From contig JAFYHS010000015.1 of NCBI GenBank assembly GCA_017539045.1, positions 19,503 to 83,502 on the forward strand: DNA of 64,000 nucleotides. Direction: 5' to 3'. This stretch comes from Bacteroidales bacterium (GTDB taxonomy: Bacteria; Bacteroidota; Bacteroidia; Bacteroidales; F082). Below are positions 51,330-61,500 of this stretch, in pieces. The position numbers and the translations under genes were made by a program. The notes beneath the pieces were generated by a model. The model made no database searches and had not been told where the DNA came from. It worked only from the letters and a program-made list of their open reading frames with translations. Each line of letters starts with the position of its first letter. Position 1 is the stretch's first letter.

Positions 51330-52244
51330 TCACTTTTCTTGATAGATTTTTGCAGAATCCTCGTGCCATTGCCGAATTTCATCAGCCAACCATTGAGGCT
51401 CCATGATTTTCAGACAGGCACCACGCGAAAGCAGTTGTCCTTTGAAATCGGTTGTAGGACGTATGAAAAGCTCGAAATCGGCATAGTCCTGCTCGTCAGA
51501 AGCTTGAATTTCTTTCTGTGTATGGTGCAAGGGTAAGTCACGGAGATAATACCTCTCCACGCCAAAGGCTCGTATGACAACACGCACTGGCTGACTGCCA
51601 TCACCAATGACTACACCATAGCACTCACCAAAGAACTCCGATGCATCGAAATCGGGATCCATCTTGAAGGACTCTTCCGAAATAACAATGTCTTCCATAC
51701 GGTCAAATGAGAATATGGCAAAGCCACCATCGCCAAAACGCCCTAACAAGTACCATCTTTGCCTGAACAACTTGATGCAATAGGGCGCCAAAGAAAACAA
51801 TCTCGACTCCGTCGCTTGATAACGACGATACCGCACTGTAACTTTCTTTCCTTCATTCATGGCACGAAGCACCCGCTCCAACAGTTCGCCATTGGAAGGA
51901 ATGTTCTCCAATACGATACGGTTTTGCAGACTCATACTCTCGCTAATGAGATTGTTCACCGTCAGGGTGGAAAGCATCCAATTCTGCACCGAGTCCTCAT
52001 GCAGCACTTCCTCATTGCCGATGAAATAACGGTAGTCGTCCTTCCTATCGCAGTCGATATAGATGCCGAAGATGTCCTCTATGGCATCCTTGTGACGGTT
52101 GAAAGTGGTCCGGCTCAATGATATGCCTTCGCTCATCTCCGTCCGCAACCACTTCTCATTGATTTCAGCAAACGAAATCCGCTTAGCGCTGTGAATGGTG
52201 TTCACCAACCAGATGTATTCCTTGAATAATGCAGGAGTTTTCAT
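51330..52244 (-). CDS. HTH-WYL transcriptional regulator
   Basis: 304 aa. N-terminal winged helix (LVNTIHSAKRISFAEINEKWLRTEM, ISLSRTTFNRHKDAIEDIFGI), central WYL domain (KKVTVRYRRYQATESRLFSLAPYCIKLFRQRWYLLGRFGDGGFAIFSFDRMEDI) and a C-terminal extension (WCX-like, VRVVIRAFGVERYYLRDLPLHHTQ). WYL domains sense nucleic acid or nucleotide signals and regulators of this shape (BrxR, CapW) control BREX, CBASS and other anti-phage systems. It is the most upstream gene of the minus-strand island and probably regulates it. Confidence 0.93.
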   Translation of the reverse strand: MKTPALFKEYIWLVNTIHSAKRISFAEINEKWLRTEMSEGISLSRTTFNRHKDAIEDIFGIYIDCDRKDDYRYFIGNEEVLHEDSVQNWMLSTLTVNNLISESMSLQNRIVLENIPSNGELLERVLRAMNEGKKVTVRYRRYQATESRLFSLAPYCIKLFRQRWYLLGRFGDGGFAIFSFDRMEDIVISEESFKMDPDFDASEFFGECYGVVIGDGSQPVRVVIRAFGVERYYLRDLPLHHTQKEIQASDEQDYADFELFIRPTTDFKGQLLSRGACLKIMEPQWLADEIRQWHEDSAKIYQEK

Positions 52245-52267
52245 ATTATGTTCTATTTAATTTCAAA

Positions 52268-52317
52268 CGAGCCCTGAAAGGGCGACCCGATGTCAAGCGG
52301 TGGTGCAACCTCCGCTA
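52268..52317 (-). repeat. REP palindrome 3 with hairpin (right edge, inverted)
   Basis: Reverse complement of the left-edge unit 46300-46351: AGCCCTGAAAGGGCGACCCG, then ATGTCAAGCGGTGGT-gca-ACCTCCGCTT-like. Orientation is opposite to the left copies, so the six-gene block is enclosed by inverted repeats. Confidence 0.85.
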
Positions 52318-52329
52318 ATCCCAAACATC

Positions 52330-52379
52330 CAGTGTGCAACGCTGCAGTCTCGATGTCCTGCGAGTGGTGCAACCCTCGC
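52330..52379 (-). repeat. Two degenerate REP palindromes (right edge)
   Basis: CAGTG-tgcaa-CGCTG (about 52331-52345) and GCGAGTGGT-gca-ACCCTCGC (52360-52379). Both keep the loop core TGCAA / GGTGCAACC while the stems have changed on both sides, i.e. compensatory. Confidence 0.65.
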
Positions 52380-52403
52380 GTCATACGCCACACCTAGGAA
52401 ACA

Positions 52404-54428
52404 TCACTTCCAGAACCTCAAAACCAAAATTTCTCCGAGCAAAGCCAACAACGCAATCAACGCAAACAGCTTCCACTGTGAGGATTGGTGTGCCATAGCC
52501 TCTACGAGGTCAGCATTGGCGAAATCGGAGGTGTCGAAAACGGCGGCCACGTTAAAGCCAGCCTTCTTGAACTGTGGCTCGATGTCGTCACGGTCGGCGA
52601 AGACCATCTTCGACTCCACACGGCTCTCGTTCCAAGCCGTGACACGGTTCACGGTGTCATTCACCAGCAGGTCATAGAATCCCGCTGCTGGCAGGTTATC
52701 GTTCAGATAGAGATAGACTTTGCCGTTACGCACCTCCGAAGCGGGCATCAGTTCGAAGCTGCGGTCCTCGTTGGCGAAGAGGAAACGATGGTCGCCTTCG
52801 AGGCTCATATCGTTCAGCACCAGCATCTTGTCCGTTCCAATGGTATAGGACAAGCGCCCCATCTTGCCGCCCATGAAGGCCGCCTTGACCATCGTCGGGA
52901 CAAAGAGGGCATTGTCTGCAAAGTCACTCCACTTGGGGTTAAGTGCCGTGGCCATCACGAAGACTTGCCCCTTCCCCACTGCCTCAGACAGCAGCAACGG
53001 ATCGCTATTCTTCAATGTCAGCAAGGTTGTCGGGACGCCATTGGAACGGAGTCTCAGATGACGTTTCACCTTGGGCAGGTCAGGATGTTGGGGCATATCG
53101 AGGATCATGTCGTTGAAGAAAGCGTGGTGCATGGCCAAGTCCTCCACCGCCGTGGCGTTGGTATCGGCTTCCATCAAGGTAAGTCCAAGCTTCCCATAGA
53201 GAAAGTTGTTGCTTTTGGGGTCATCAATCGAGGGGAACACCATCAGGCTGGCACCTTCTGAAACAGCATCCAACAAGGTCTGTTGCAGAGTCTCGTTCAG
53301 CTTCGCCGTCTCGTTGACAATGAGCAGTTGTGCCTGGGCTATCGCAGCCAAGTCGAAGCGCGAGGGCTCCATCAAGGTATAGCGGAACTGGTCGTCATCC
53401 TCAAAAATCATGGCACAGTTGGACTTTTCCGTGCCCAACTCCAACACTGACAGGCTGGGCTTCACGCTCAACACAAAGTTGTAGCTGTCGTCGAAAGTGA
53501 TGGGGTGGTCCATCAGCGAAACGCTGCATTGCTGTTCGCCGTTGCGTTCCACCACAAACTGCATCGTGAGTTCAGCCGTGCCGTTTTTCTCCAAATCGAC
53601 CGTCGTCGAAGCTGCCATGTTGCCGTTCATTGTGAAGTTGACGGGAAGGCCTTTCACCTCCTTGTCGCCTTGGTTAACGACGCGCACCATCAGGTCGTTG
53701 GTCAAACCGGATTGCACGATGGGCGACGCCAGCCACACCGAGTCGATGTATAAGTTCGTCTTGAACTCGGGCACCATTGGGACGACGACCACTTGAATCG
53801 TCGTGTCGGCCTTAGCCGCGGACAAGTCAAAGGTATTCTTTTGGAAATCGGAATAGACGAACAAGGTAGAAGTCTCAAAGCCATGCTGCTTGCCTAGCAT
53901 CTCAAAGCGGTCGACAACCTCACCCATCGGTGCAGGCGCACCGTCAGGGTTCATGCGGTCGAGTTGATCGAGCATCTCCTCCTGGTTCATCGGGTATTCG
54001 TTCTGGATCTCGAAACTGTTGGTCATCAGCAAGTAACGGCTCGACGGACTGAGTTTGTGCACCAGGTCACGTGCCGATTGTCGTGCATCTTCAAGCATGG
54101 TCGTCCGCTGCGACTGGCCTTTCATGCTCATCGAGTTGTCGATGTAAATGCCGACGAGGTTGTTCTCCGCATTGACGTTCAGCTGTTTCTCAGGCTTGTA
54201 TGGGAAGGCGAAAGCCAGCACCAAGGCCGCAATAAAAATGCAACGCAACAAAAGGGTGATGAGATATTTCAGTTTCCTCGTCTTGGCGTTTTCCTGCTGT
54301 ATGCTTCGCAACACGGCGGTGTTGCTGAAATACACCAGCTTATGCCGCCTGAAATTGAACAGGTGGATGAGAATGGGAATCAGCAGGGCAAACAGGCCCC
54401 AAAGCATATTGGGATAGAGGAAACGCAT
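52404..54428 (-). CDS. BatA-domain / VWA membrane protein
   Basis: 674 aa. The N-terminal double-membrane BatA signature (MRFLYPNMLWGLFALLIPILIHLFNFRRHKLVYFSN, ~1-36, and a second helix ~58-78) is followed by a VWA-like domain with MIDAS start VGIYIDNSMSMKGQ (DxSxS) near 95, then beta domains and a final membrane helix (LFALIALLALLGEILVLRF). Relatives in Bacteroidota (Bat/aerotolerance-type proteins) take part in envelope or stress functions. Last gene of an operon with an outer-membrane beta-barrel and a lipoprotein. Confidence 0.88.
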   Translation of the reverse strand: MRFLYPNMLWGLFALLIPILIHLFNFRRHKLVYFSNTAVLRSIQQENAKTRKLKYLITLLLRCIFIAALVLAFAFPYKPEKQLNVNAENNLVGIYIDNSMSMKGQSQRTTMLEDARQSARDLVHKLSPSSRYLLMTNSFEIQNEYPMNQEEMLDQLDRMNPDGAPAPMGEVVDRFEMLGKQHGFETSTLFVYSDFQKNTFDLSAAKADTTIQVVVVPMVPEFKTNLYIDSVWLASPIVQSGLTNDLMVRVVNQGDKEVKGLPVNFTMNGNMAASTTVDLEKNGTAELTMQFVVERNGEQQCSVSLMDHPITFDDSYNFVLSVKPSLSVLELGTEKSNCAMIFEDDDQFRYTLMEPSRFDLAAIAQAQLLIVNETAKLNETLQQTLLDAVSEGASLMVFPSIDDPKSNNFLYGKLGLTLMEADTNATAVEDLAMHHAFFNDMILDMPQHPDLPKVKRHLRLRSNGVPTTLLTLKNSDPLLLSEAVGKGQVFVMATALNPKWSDFADNALFVPTMVKAAFMGGKMGRLSYTIGTDKMLVLNDMSLEGDHRFLFANEDRSFELMPASEVRNGKVYLYLNDNLPAAGFYDLLVNDTVNRVTAWNESRVESKMVFADRDDIEPQFKKAGFNVAAVFDTSDFANADLVEAMAHQSSQWKLFALIALLALLGEILVLRFWK

Positions 54429-54463
54429 AACCTAAAACAGGCGGCAAAGATACGAAATCTTTA

Positions 54464-55291
54464 TCAGTATCCGAACAAATGGCCTCTACTGCCACGACGA
54501 CGGTAACGGTCTTTAGCGAAGGTGGCACAGGCGTCGTCAAGCTGCTTCTCCAAGGGAATGGCCACCCCTAGTGTGACTTCAAGACCTTGGGGCAAACGTT
54601 GGCCCGTGATCTGATAGGCATTGACATTGGTGGCAGGCACGCTGCCTTCCTTCTCGGCGGCACCATAGCTGTCGAGCAAGCCCTGATGCACCGTTGCGCT
54701 AAGCTTGAAGAGGATATGACGGCTTCCCACACCGATGAGACTACGGATGCCAACACCCACAAAGGCACCAGCGTGAATCATAGCCAAGTTGGCGTCGCCT
54801 ACATCGATGGTCTCATCAAAGGCAATGGGATCCGTCCTGTCGAGATGGATCTTTCCGAAGAGTCGCATACCCACTTCCGCACCCACCACGAGGTAAGGTT
54901 GCAAATAGGGCTTGACAGGCAGGGACACTTCCAGCGGGAGCCTAAAATCGGCATAGGAGGCTCTTAAGGCATAATGCACATCAGCCCCTGAGCCTTGGTG
55001 CTGGTAGGTCATATCCGTGCCGCGTTCCAAATAAGCCACCTCGGGCGAAAGCCATAGATACCGTCCCAAAGGAATGTCTACAAACAAGCCACCCATCAAC
55101 GTAATGGTATCGTTCTGAGGAAGCTTCTGCAACGCAGTGTTGTTATAATAGTACATCCTAGGCATGTTCACGCCCCCTTTGATGCCGATGGCGACATGGT
55201 TCTTCTCCTGAGCCTTACTCGAGGACATCTGGCCCATAGAGAACGGGCTCAACGCCAACAGGATTCCTATGATTATCAAATATCTTTTCAT
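54464..55291 (-). CDS. Outer-membrane beta-barrel (porin-family) protein
   Basis: 275 aa from ATG 55291 (MKRYLIIIGILLALSPFSMGQ); an ATG/GTG 6 codons upstream overlaps the previous gene. After the signal peptide: HVAIGIKGGVNMPRMYYYNNT, GGLFVDIPLGRYLWLSPEVAYLERGTDM, YADFRLPLEVSLPVKPYLQPYLVVGAEVG, FKLSATVHQGLLDSYG, all alternating-hydrophobicity strands of an 8-10-stranded PF13568-like barrel. A C-terminal extension is basic (KDRYRRRGSRGHLFGY), unusual for a barrel end. Starts 11 nt after the lipoprotein gene. Confidence 0.82.
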   Translation of the reverse strand: MKRYLIIIGILLALSPFSMGQMSSSKAQEKNHVAIGIKGGVNMPRMYYYNNTALQKLPQNDTITLMGGLFVDIPLGRYLWLSPEVAYLERGTDMTYQHQGSGADVHYALRASYADFRLPLEVSLPVKPYLQPYLVVGAEVGMRLFGKIHLDRTDPIAFDETIDVGDANLAMIHAGAFVGVGIRSLIGVGSRHILFKLSATVHQGLLDSYGAAEKEGSVPATNVNAYQITGQRLPQGLEVTLGVAIPLEKQLDDACATFAKDRYRRRGSRGHLFGY

Positions 55292-55302
55292 CGTTTCATT
55301 TA

Positions 55303-55944
55303 TTACCATTCAAAACTCTCCGCCAGGTTATCCCCATCCTTGTAGATGAAATAGGAGCCGACAGGATACTGGCTCAATGCCCCATTCGAATTGTCTTCAA
55401 TCTGCATGATGACCGATGCCAGACGGAAGTTTTCCAAACCCGTCTCAGCCACTTTGCCTTTCATGATGATGCCTCGCTTCATCTTCACATGATAGGTGGT
55501 GTTGTCAAAAGGTACATCATACGCCTTGTTTTCAACGAAATAGACCGTGAAGTCATCGTTACTACCCATCACGAAAACGGTGTCAGTGACCTGTTCGGTG
55601 GCTTCATTCAGGTCCATGACCGCCACTCCATTGTGTTGTTTGCCAAAACGCAAATACACATTAGGCTCCACAATGGTTAAAGGCCAACCCTGGATATTCG
55701 AATAAACCCTTTGTTTGGGATCCATCACGTAGGAGCCTTCGATCTTAGGCGGAATATAGCCATGGGGATATGAACCAAAATCGGCCAAAAACGCCGAGTC
55801 GGAAACCACGGCCAGGATATCGTCAATATAATACTCCGTCCCGATAAGGGCGATGGTATTGTCATCGTTTTTGGTGCAGGAACCCAACAACAAACCTCCT
55901 GCAATCAGAAGCCCCAAGGCCCATATTTTGCTTTTGTATTTCAT
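55303..55944 (-). CDS. Lipoprotein of unknown function
   Basis: 213 aa. Lipobox LLGSC at ~22, mature part with alternating beta segments (ALIGTEYYIDDILAVVSDSAFLADFGSYPHGYIPPKIEGSYVMDP, YHVKMKRGIIMKGKVAETGLENFRLASVIMQIE). Resembles small calycin- or lipocalin-like surface lipoproteins in general shape but no family is recognised. Sits 8 nt after a T9SS protein gene and 11 nt before the barrel gene; the four form one operon. Confidence 0.8.
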   Translation of the reverse strand: MKYKSKIWALGLLIAGGLLLGSCTKNDDNTIALIGTEYYIDDILAVVSDSAFLADFGSYPHGYIPPKIEGSYVMDPKQRVYSNIQGWPLTIVEPNVYLRFGKQHNGVAVMDLNEATEQVTDTVFVMGSNDDFTVYFVENKAYDVPFDNTTYHVKMKRGIIMKGKVAETGLENFRLASVIMQIEDNSNGALSQYPVGSYFIYKDGDNLAESFEW

Positions 55945-55952
55945 AGTCCTTT

Positions 55953-58439
55953 CTATTTAGTAACGACCACTTTCTTCGTCACGATGCCTTCCTTACTTGT
56001 AGCCACGAAGACATATACACCTCCAACGTCATTTCTTAGATTATATTGTATGGTGTTATATTCCAAATCATTATGCACCTGGAACTGGTCTATTACCCGG
56101 CCCGTCATATCATACACCTTGAACTCAATCAATCCTGTGAGATGGTCCAAGCGAAGGTCCATTTGACCATTGTTAGGATTAGGCGACACCTCCATATTGG
56201 CATGCGTCAACCCGTCGCCTTCTTCGATGCCATAGAACGAGCACACCAGCCAATACCGTTGCGACACGCCTTCTTCAGGCGCACAACGGTTGAAGGCCCG
56301 CGCCTCGATCCACACGGTGTCGTCAACATGGTTGAGCACATACACCTTGCAGCACTGGTGCTTCTCGCCAAAAGGCTCGAGCACCCAAGTCACGGGCTCC
56401 ACGAAGTTCCATGTCACGCTATCCCAACTGCAGTGGGGATTCTGGTCCCACATGGCGAAATCATATGAATTGATTTGGAACTCGGTGGCGGTGATGACCC
56501 AATGCGGAGCCAGGTTGTTGGGGTCCATGGGATAAATCTCTGTGGGATTCGGCGTGTAATCAAATTGCACGTTCATGGTCACAATGCTGTCGCAACCAAG
56601 TCCATTGAAGTAAGTCCTGTGATAGGTACCCGACTGGGTGAAGACGTGGTCTTCGGGGTCGTATTCATCACCGGTTTGGTATTCCAATCCGCCCGTGCCC
56701 CAGTAATAGCTGTCACAGCTCTCGTCGTAAGGCACCGTGAACTCATTCGTCTCATATTCTCCAATCTCAAGATGAAGCACATAGGTGCTGTCGCATTCTG
56801 TGTCGCCAAAGACGTGGTGGAAGGTCCTCTCTATCCAATCCTGACTCTCAGTATAGGTCTCCCCAGTGATAGGCCAGTAATAGGAGTCGCAAACCACCCT
56901 CGATTCCTCTTGGTAAAACTCTTCATGGAAACGAAGGTCGAGGCGGTGTCTGATGGGGCAGCCGCCATTCGGGTCGTCAAGGATGATCTCATCGTAGGTA
57001 TCTTCATGATAGGTGACCCCGGTCTTGTCCCAGGTCCATGCTGGGACCGTGCCATGCGCATAGCATTCATACTGATGAACCACGGGAGGCATCTGATACT
57101 CGTCGACAGTGAGCACGAGTTTTTCCACCTTCAGGCAGCCATGGTAATCCACAGTGTCGAAATAGGCAATCTGTCCGTCTTGGTTGTATAATGTGCCATG
57201 GAAATCATAGGAATCACCGACGCAGATGCTAGGATCGACAATGGTGGTGTCGTTGGGTGGATAGACGGTAAGGTTAAGACGGATGAGGCTGTCGCACCCA
57301 AATGGGGTTTGAAGCATGTGCTCATATTCGCCCGATGTCGTCAGCTCATCGCCAAAGAAATCATACACCTCATTCGCGCAGATGGCTTCTGCGAGCTGGA
57401 CCTCTACGTTGGGATGCACCACGACTGTGACGCTGGCATCTTGGGTGGTGCCCCAATCGACATCGGTCACATGACAGGTGTATCTTGTCGAACCCAAGGG
57501 CGGGGTAGCCACTGGATGCTGTGCGGTGGGATTGCTCAGGGTATTGGCGGGTGTCCAGCTGTAGGTGTAATGGCCCGAGCCGTTCACGGGTGTGACGTGC
57601 AAAGTGGTGGATTCGCCCTCACAAAGCTCATAGTCATCGGCGCTAGCCGAGGCCGTCATACTGCCCACATAGACAGTGCATGTCGGGCTACCCACTGGCA
57701 CAAGTTGACGAAAAGAGATATCGTCCAAGCCGAAGTCGTTGCCACCAGCCACAGTGTTTTGGTTAAGGATGGTGATGGTTGCCGTAGTTGCATTTCCACT
57801 ATTCCACAACTCATAAAACTGGTTCCATGTGTTTAACTGGTTAGGGGCCGAGAAAATGGGACCCAATTGCACGCCATTGATGCTGAACTGCAACAAAGCC
57901 ACTTGATCAGGATCGCCAACACTGACATTGCAAGCCCAAGTGGAAAAAGCATATTGGGTATTGGGCACTACCGTGATTTGCTCCGTCCACACATTTGTTC
58001 CAGGACTGGTTGCACCATTAACAATCATGAAGTTTCCACCATTGTGGCCATACCCAGCGAAACTCTCGTGATGAAGGCTTGCATCGCTATCCACATAATA
58101 AGTACCCTCGCCCCATAAGTTGGTATTGTATTGATAAGCCGAGGTGAAACCCACATTGCCTTGCTCGAAATCACCATTGACAACGCTCTCCGCTCCTGGG
58201 GCGAATCCCGTACATGTGTATGTGGTAGTCACCGTGGGCGAAGCTACCGTCTCAGGTCGATCAGTGACTGAAAGTCCAGTTGCTGGCGACCATTGGTAAT
58301 AGGTGGCTCCCGAGGCCGTCAGTGTCACCGACCCACCAGGCTGAATCGTGGCCGAAGGCGGATTGATGGTAACGGGTTGGGCGAAGGCGCACACAGCCGA
58401 AAAAACCAACAAGAGGGTAAGCAAAAACCTTTTTCTCAT
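55953..58439 (-). CDS. T9SS-exported multidomain adhesin-like protein
   Basis: 828 aa from ATG 58439 (MRKRFLLTLLLVFSAVCAFAQ). An Ig/PKD-like domain (PPSATIQPGGSVTLTASGATYYQWSPATGLS) is followed by a carbohydrate-binding-like 'VVNGDFEQGN...' jelly roll, a second PKD-like region, and about five 'C..Y.W...Y..S..Y.......GCDS.I.L.L' modules (e.g. AICANEVYDFFGDELTTSGEYEHMLQTPFGCDSLIRLNLTV). The end is a T9SS type A domain (MEVSPNPNNGQMDLRLDHL, VYDMTGRVIDQF, GGVYVFVATSKEG). A surface binding or structural role is likely. First gene of the operon with the lipoprotein, barrel and BatA/VWA genes; -7 element at plus 58458-58465 and AGGAG near the start. Confidence 0.85.
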   Translation of the reverse strand: MRKRFLLTLLLVFSAVCAFAQPVTINPPSATIQPGGSVTLTASGATYYQWSPATGLSVTDRPETVASPTVTTTYTCTGFAPGAESVVNGDFEQGNVGFTSAYQYNTNLWGEGTYYVDSDASLHHESFAGYGHNGGNFMIVNGATSPGTNVWTEQITVVPNTQYAFSTWACNVSVGDPDQVALLQFSINGVQLGPIFSAPNQLNTWNQFYELWNSGNATTATITILNQNTVAGGNDFGLDDISFRQLVPVGSPTCTVYVGSMTASASADDYELCEGESTTLHVTPVNGSGHYTYSWTPANTLSNPTAQHPVATPPLGSTRYTCHVTDVDWGTTQDASVTVVVHPNVEVQLAEAICANEVYDFFGDELTTSGEYEHMLQTPFGCDSLIRLNLTVYPPNDTTIVDPSICVGDSYDFHGTLYNQDGQIAYFDTVDYHGCLKVEKLVLTVDEYQMPPVVHQYECYAHGTVPAWTWDKTGVTYHEDTYDEIILDDPNGGCPIRHRLDLRFHEEFYQEESRVVCDSYYWPITGETYTESQDWIERTFHHVFGDTECDSTYVLHLEIGEYETNEFTVPYDESCDSYYWGTGGLEYQTGDEYDPEDHVFTQSGTYHRTYFNGLGCDSIVTMNVQFDYTPNPTEIYPMDPNNLAPHWVITATEFQINSYDFAMWDQNPHCSWDSVTWNFVEPVTWVLEPFGEKHQCCKVYVLNHVDDTVWIEARAFNRCAPEEGVSQRYWLVCSFYGIEEGDGLTHANMEVSPNPNNGQMDLRLDHLTGLIEFKVYDMTGRVIDQFQVHNDLEYNTIQYNLRNDVGGVYVFVATSKEGIVTKKVVVTK

Positions 58440-58457
58440 AACTATTACTCCTGCGCG

Positions 58458-58465
58458 CAAAAATA
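58458..58465 (-). promoter_or_regulatory. -7 element of the surface operon
   Basis: Plus CAAAAATA reads TATTTTTG on the minus strand, 18 nt before ATG 58439. Confidence 0.6.
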
Positions 58466-58513
58466 CTAAATATTACCTTTGTTCTCTCCTATTTTCATAA
58501 AAATAGGTTCAAC

Positions 58514-61500
58514 TTATCGGCATAAGACCAGACGTTTCTTCACCAGTCCATTAACCGTCTTTATTTCTATCAGATAGACCGATGGCGCATAACCAGTCAG
58601 GTTCAGCATCACACTGTCCGAACGGCCGTAGTCGCGGCTATCGAGCACCTGTCCCATCATATTGGTCAAGCGGATGGCTTCGATGCCTTCGGCCTCAATA
58701 GTCACCGTGCCTTTGGTAGGATTGGGGAATAACTTGACTTCAAACGCATGTTCGTTCACGTCGAAGAAGCCTGCGTTGATGATGAATTCACGTTCCATCT
58801 CGCCACAGTCAGTAGTATTAAAATGCGCCGTCAAGGTGGCCGACCCTGGCGTGCCCACAAACACGAGGCAATAATAATCCTGTGCCTCTACTATCTGCCA
58901 ATCCGGGTTGGAGATGGACCAGACGATGTCGCCCTCTACGCCAGCGGCGTCCACTTCGTAACGATAGATGCCGCTGATGATATTGGAAGCCACAAACACA
59001 TTCGCACTGCCGCTGATGGCACCCATCAGTTCAGAATCGTTGACGGTCAGATTCAGGAGTTGCACGCTACCGATACAGCCATTGGGCGAATACACGGTAT
59101 CGTAATAAATTTGATAGAAGCCTGGCTGATCATAGACGACGCCATCGATTACATAGCTGTTACAAGCGGAGACGCTATTGGACTGTATCTCCGTCTGATT
59201 AAAGGTCACGTTCAGATACACCGTGCTATCACAGCCTTGAAGCGTCTGGAAGGTGTGCGACGACTGTCCGTCACCCTCAAAATGATGCCCATACCAGTCG
59301 AACGGATCGCAAGCCAACGTGTCGACATGTTGCTCAATCACATCGGCCAAGCTGAAGTGCATAGTGACGATGCTGTCACAACCATATTGCGAAACATACA
59401 CATGGGTGTATTCATCACCTTCATTCTCAAAATAGTGTCCGTTCCACCAAACTGCATGGCACGAGACCATGCTTGTATCATTCTCAATGGGCGGAATAAT
59501 GGTCAGCTGATAGGCTATAATACTGTCGCAATGCGTCCCCACAGTCTGCAAAGAATCGTAGACAATGGCATCTTCATAATAAGGCACGCCATGCCAAACA
59601 AAACCACTACACTCAAACATCGGCTCACCTTCCAACTCGTAGGTCTGACCTAACGAAAGATCCAGATAGATAATGGAGTCGCATACCACATCGTTTCCTG
59701 GGATGAAAAGCGAATCTAGCTGGCTCTCAGTATAATACGACCCTGGTTTTCGCGGCCATTCATAGAAATTGCATGCGAAACGCTGCTCTGTAACCTTGGC
59801 ATAATCGCCAAAATCGAGCTGCAGCTCAACGATACTGTCACAGCCATAGACGTTGGTCAATGAAACACTGGCATACTGTGTCTGCTCTGACCTGTAGAAG
59901 GTCATGCCATGCCATTCAAACTCATCGTGACAAGAGGTAATGGGCTCCACCACATAATCGCTATGGTTGATGATAATAGGCTGATGATTGACATGGAAGC
60001 AAGGTTCCAGCACTTCATAATCTACGACCGTGCTTTCCGTGATAACTTGTCCCGACTCCAGCATATAGACATCGCATGCCGTGATGGGATCGAGCCATTG
60101 GTCTTCCGATGTCACTACCGTAATCATGACCGGTCCCACTATATCGGAACCACAACTATTTTGTGCAACAAAACGAAGCCAATTGCCACTATGGCTTGCC
60201 TGCATAGGCATAGAGGGGTCGATGGGCGCATATGTGCCATTTTGTGTCGGCGACATTTGCCATTGGGCGACCCGATCATTCTCATTGTCATTGTGCCATA
60301 CCACATTCTCTGTGGGCAGCGTCAACGTCTCGCCTTCACAGACCTGAATGGCCGAGAGCTGCATATTAGCCTCTGGCACGTCGTTAACATGGAAAGTGAC
60401 CACATTACTATTGGCACTACCACATTCATTCGAAACAGCATAACGCAGATAATAGGTGCCATAACTAAAGTTGTTGACAGAAGGATCAAAAGGTACGAAA
60501 GGTCCATTTGCAGAGGTGGCGTACTCCCAATGAGCATCACCGTTGGTATGGTTCATCGAATACTGAGGCACACTCACCGCCAGAGGGCTGCCTACACAAA
60601 CTGATTGGGGCGCTTCTAGATTCTCAAGAATTTCGGGAGCATTGTTGATGGTCAACTCCAAAGTAAAAGCACTATCACAAATAAGCGGATCATTGCTGTA
60701 GAAGTTATAGAAGTAGGTACCTGAAGTATAATAGGTCATCTCCGTCTTTGGCCAGTAGTACGACTCACATTCCTCGATTGGCACTGTCTCCGTGTACGAC
60801 TCACTCAAAGTGAATTGCCATGACACCTGAATGGTGCAGCCATTTGCAGTAACAGAGTCTGCCACATAAGCGCCATTTTGATTGCAATATACACCATGAT
60901 GGTATATGGCATCGCAAGCGGTTATCACACCTTCGTCGATGGGATCAGTGGAATATACTGTCACTTGCACAACATTGGAAGAGTAACTCGTCCCGCATCC
61001 ATTCACAGCCTTGTAACGGATATTGCAACCATTATAAGCGAATGGGATATTGCTGTTGTTCAATGTTTGCCACACCCCGTTGACTTGAATCTCCCAACTT
61101 CCCGTACCTTGATTGGTATGACGCCATTGCACCGTGGGAGCGGTAAGGTTGAATGACTGGCCGGCACATATCCCAGCGGGTACCGCGATGTTGCCCACTA
61201 CAGGCACGTCGTTCACCGTGACTTGCACAGATGCGCTGTGCGTTTCGCCACACTCATTCACGGCATAATAGCGGATCCAATAACCATTGGATGAATATTG
61301 GACGTTATTGTTGTTAAAGCTATTGTATGTACCATTCTGCGTGGAAGCAATCTGCCATCCTTGGTCGGTGATACTGAATCCATTGCTTTGGATGGAAGGC
61401 ACAACCAGGTTGAAGCTACCCCCTGCACAGATGGCTGATGGCGTGGTTGGTGTAGCAATGGTAGGCGCGTCGTTCACATGGATTTGGACGGCATTACTGG

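Noticed and set aside
45763-52379. Whole segment as a composite transposon
   Set aside because: Only one RAYT, no second transposase, no visible target-site duplication; RAYTs usually move REPs and not large segments.
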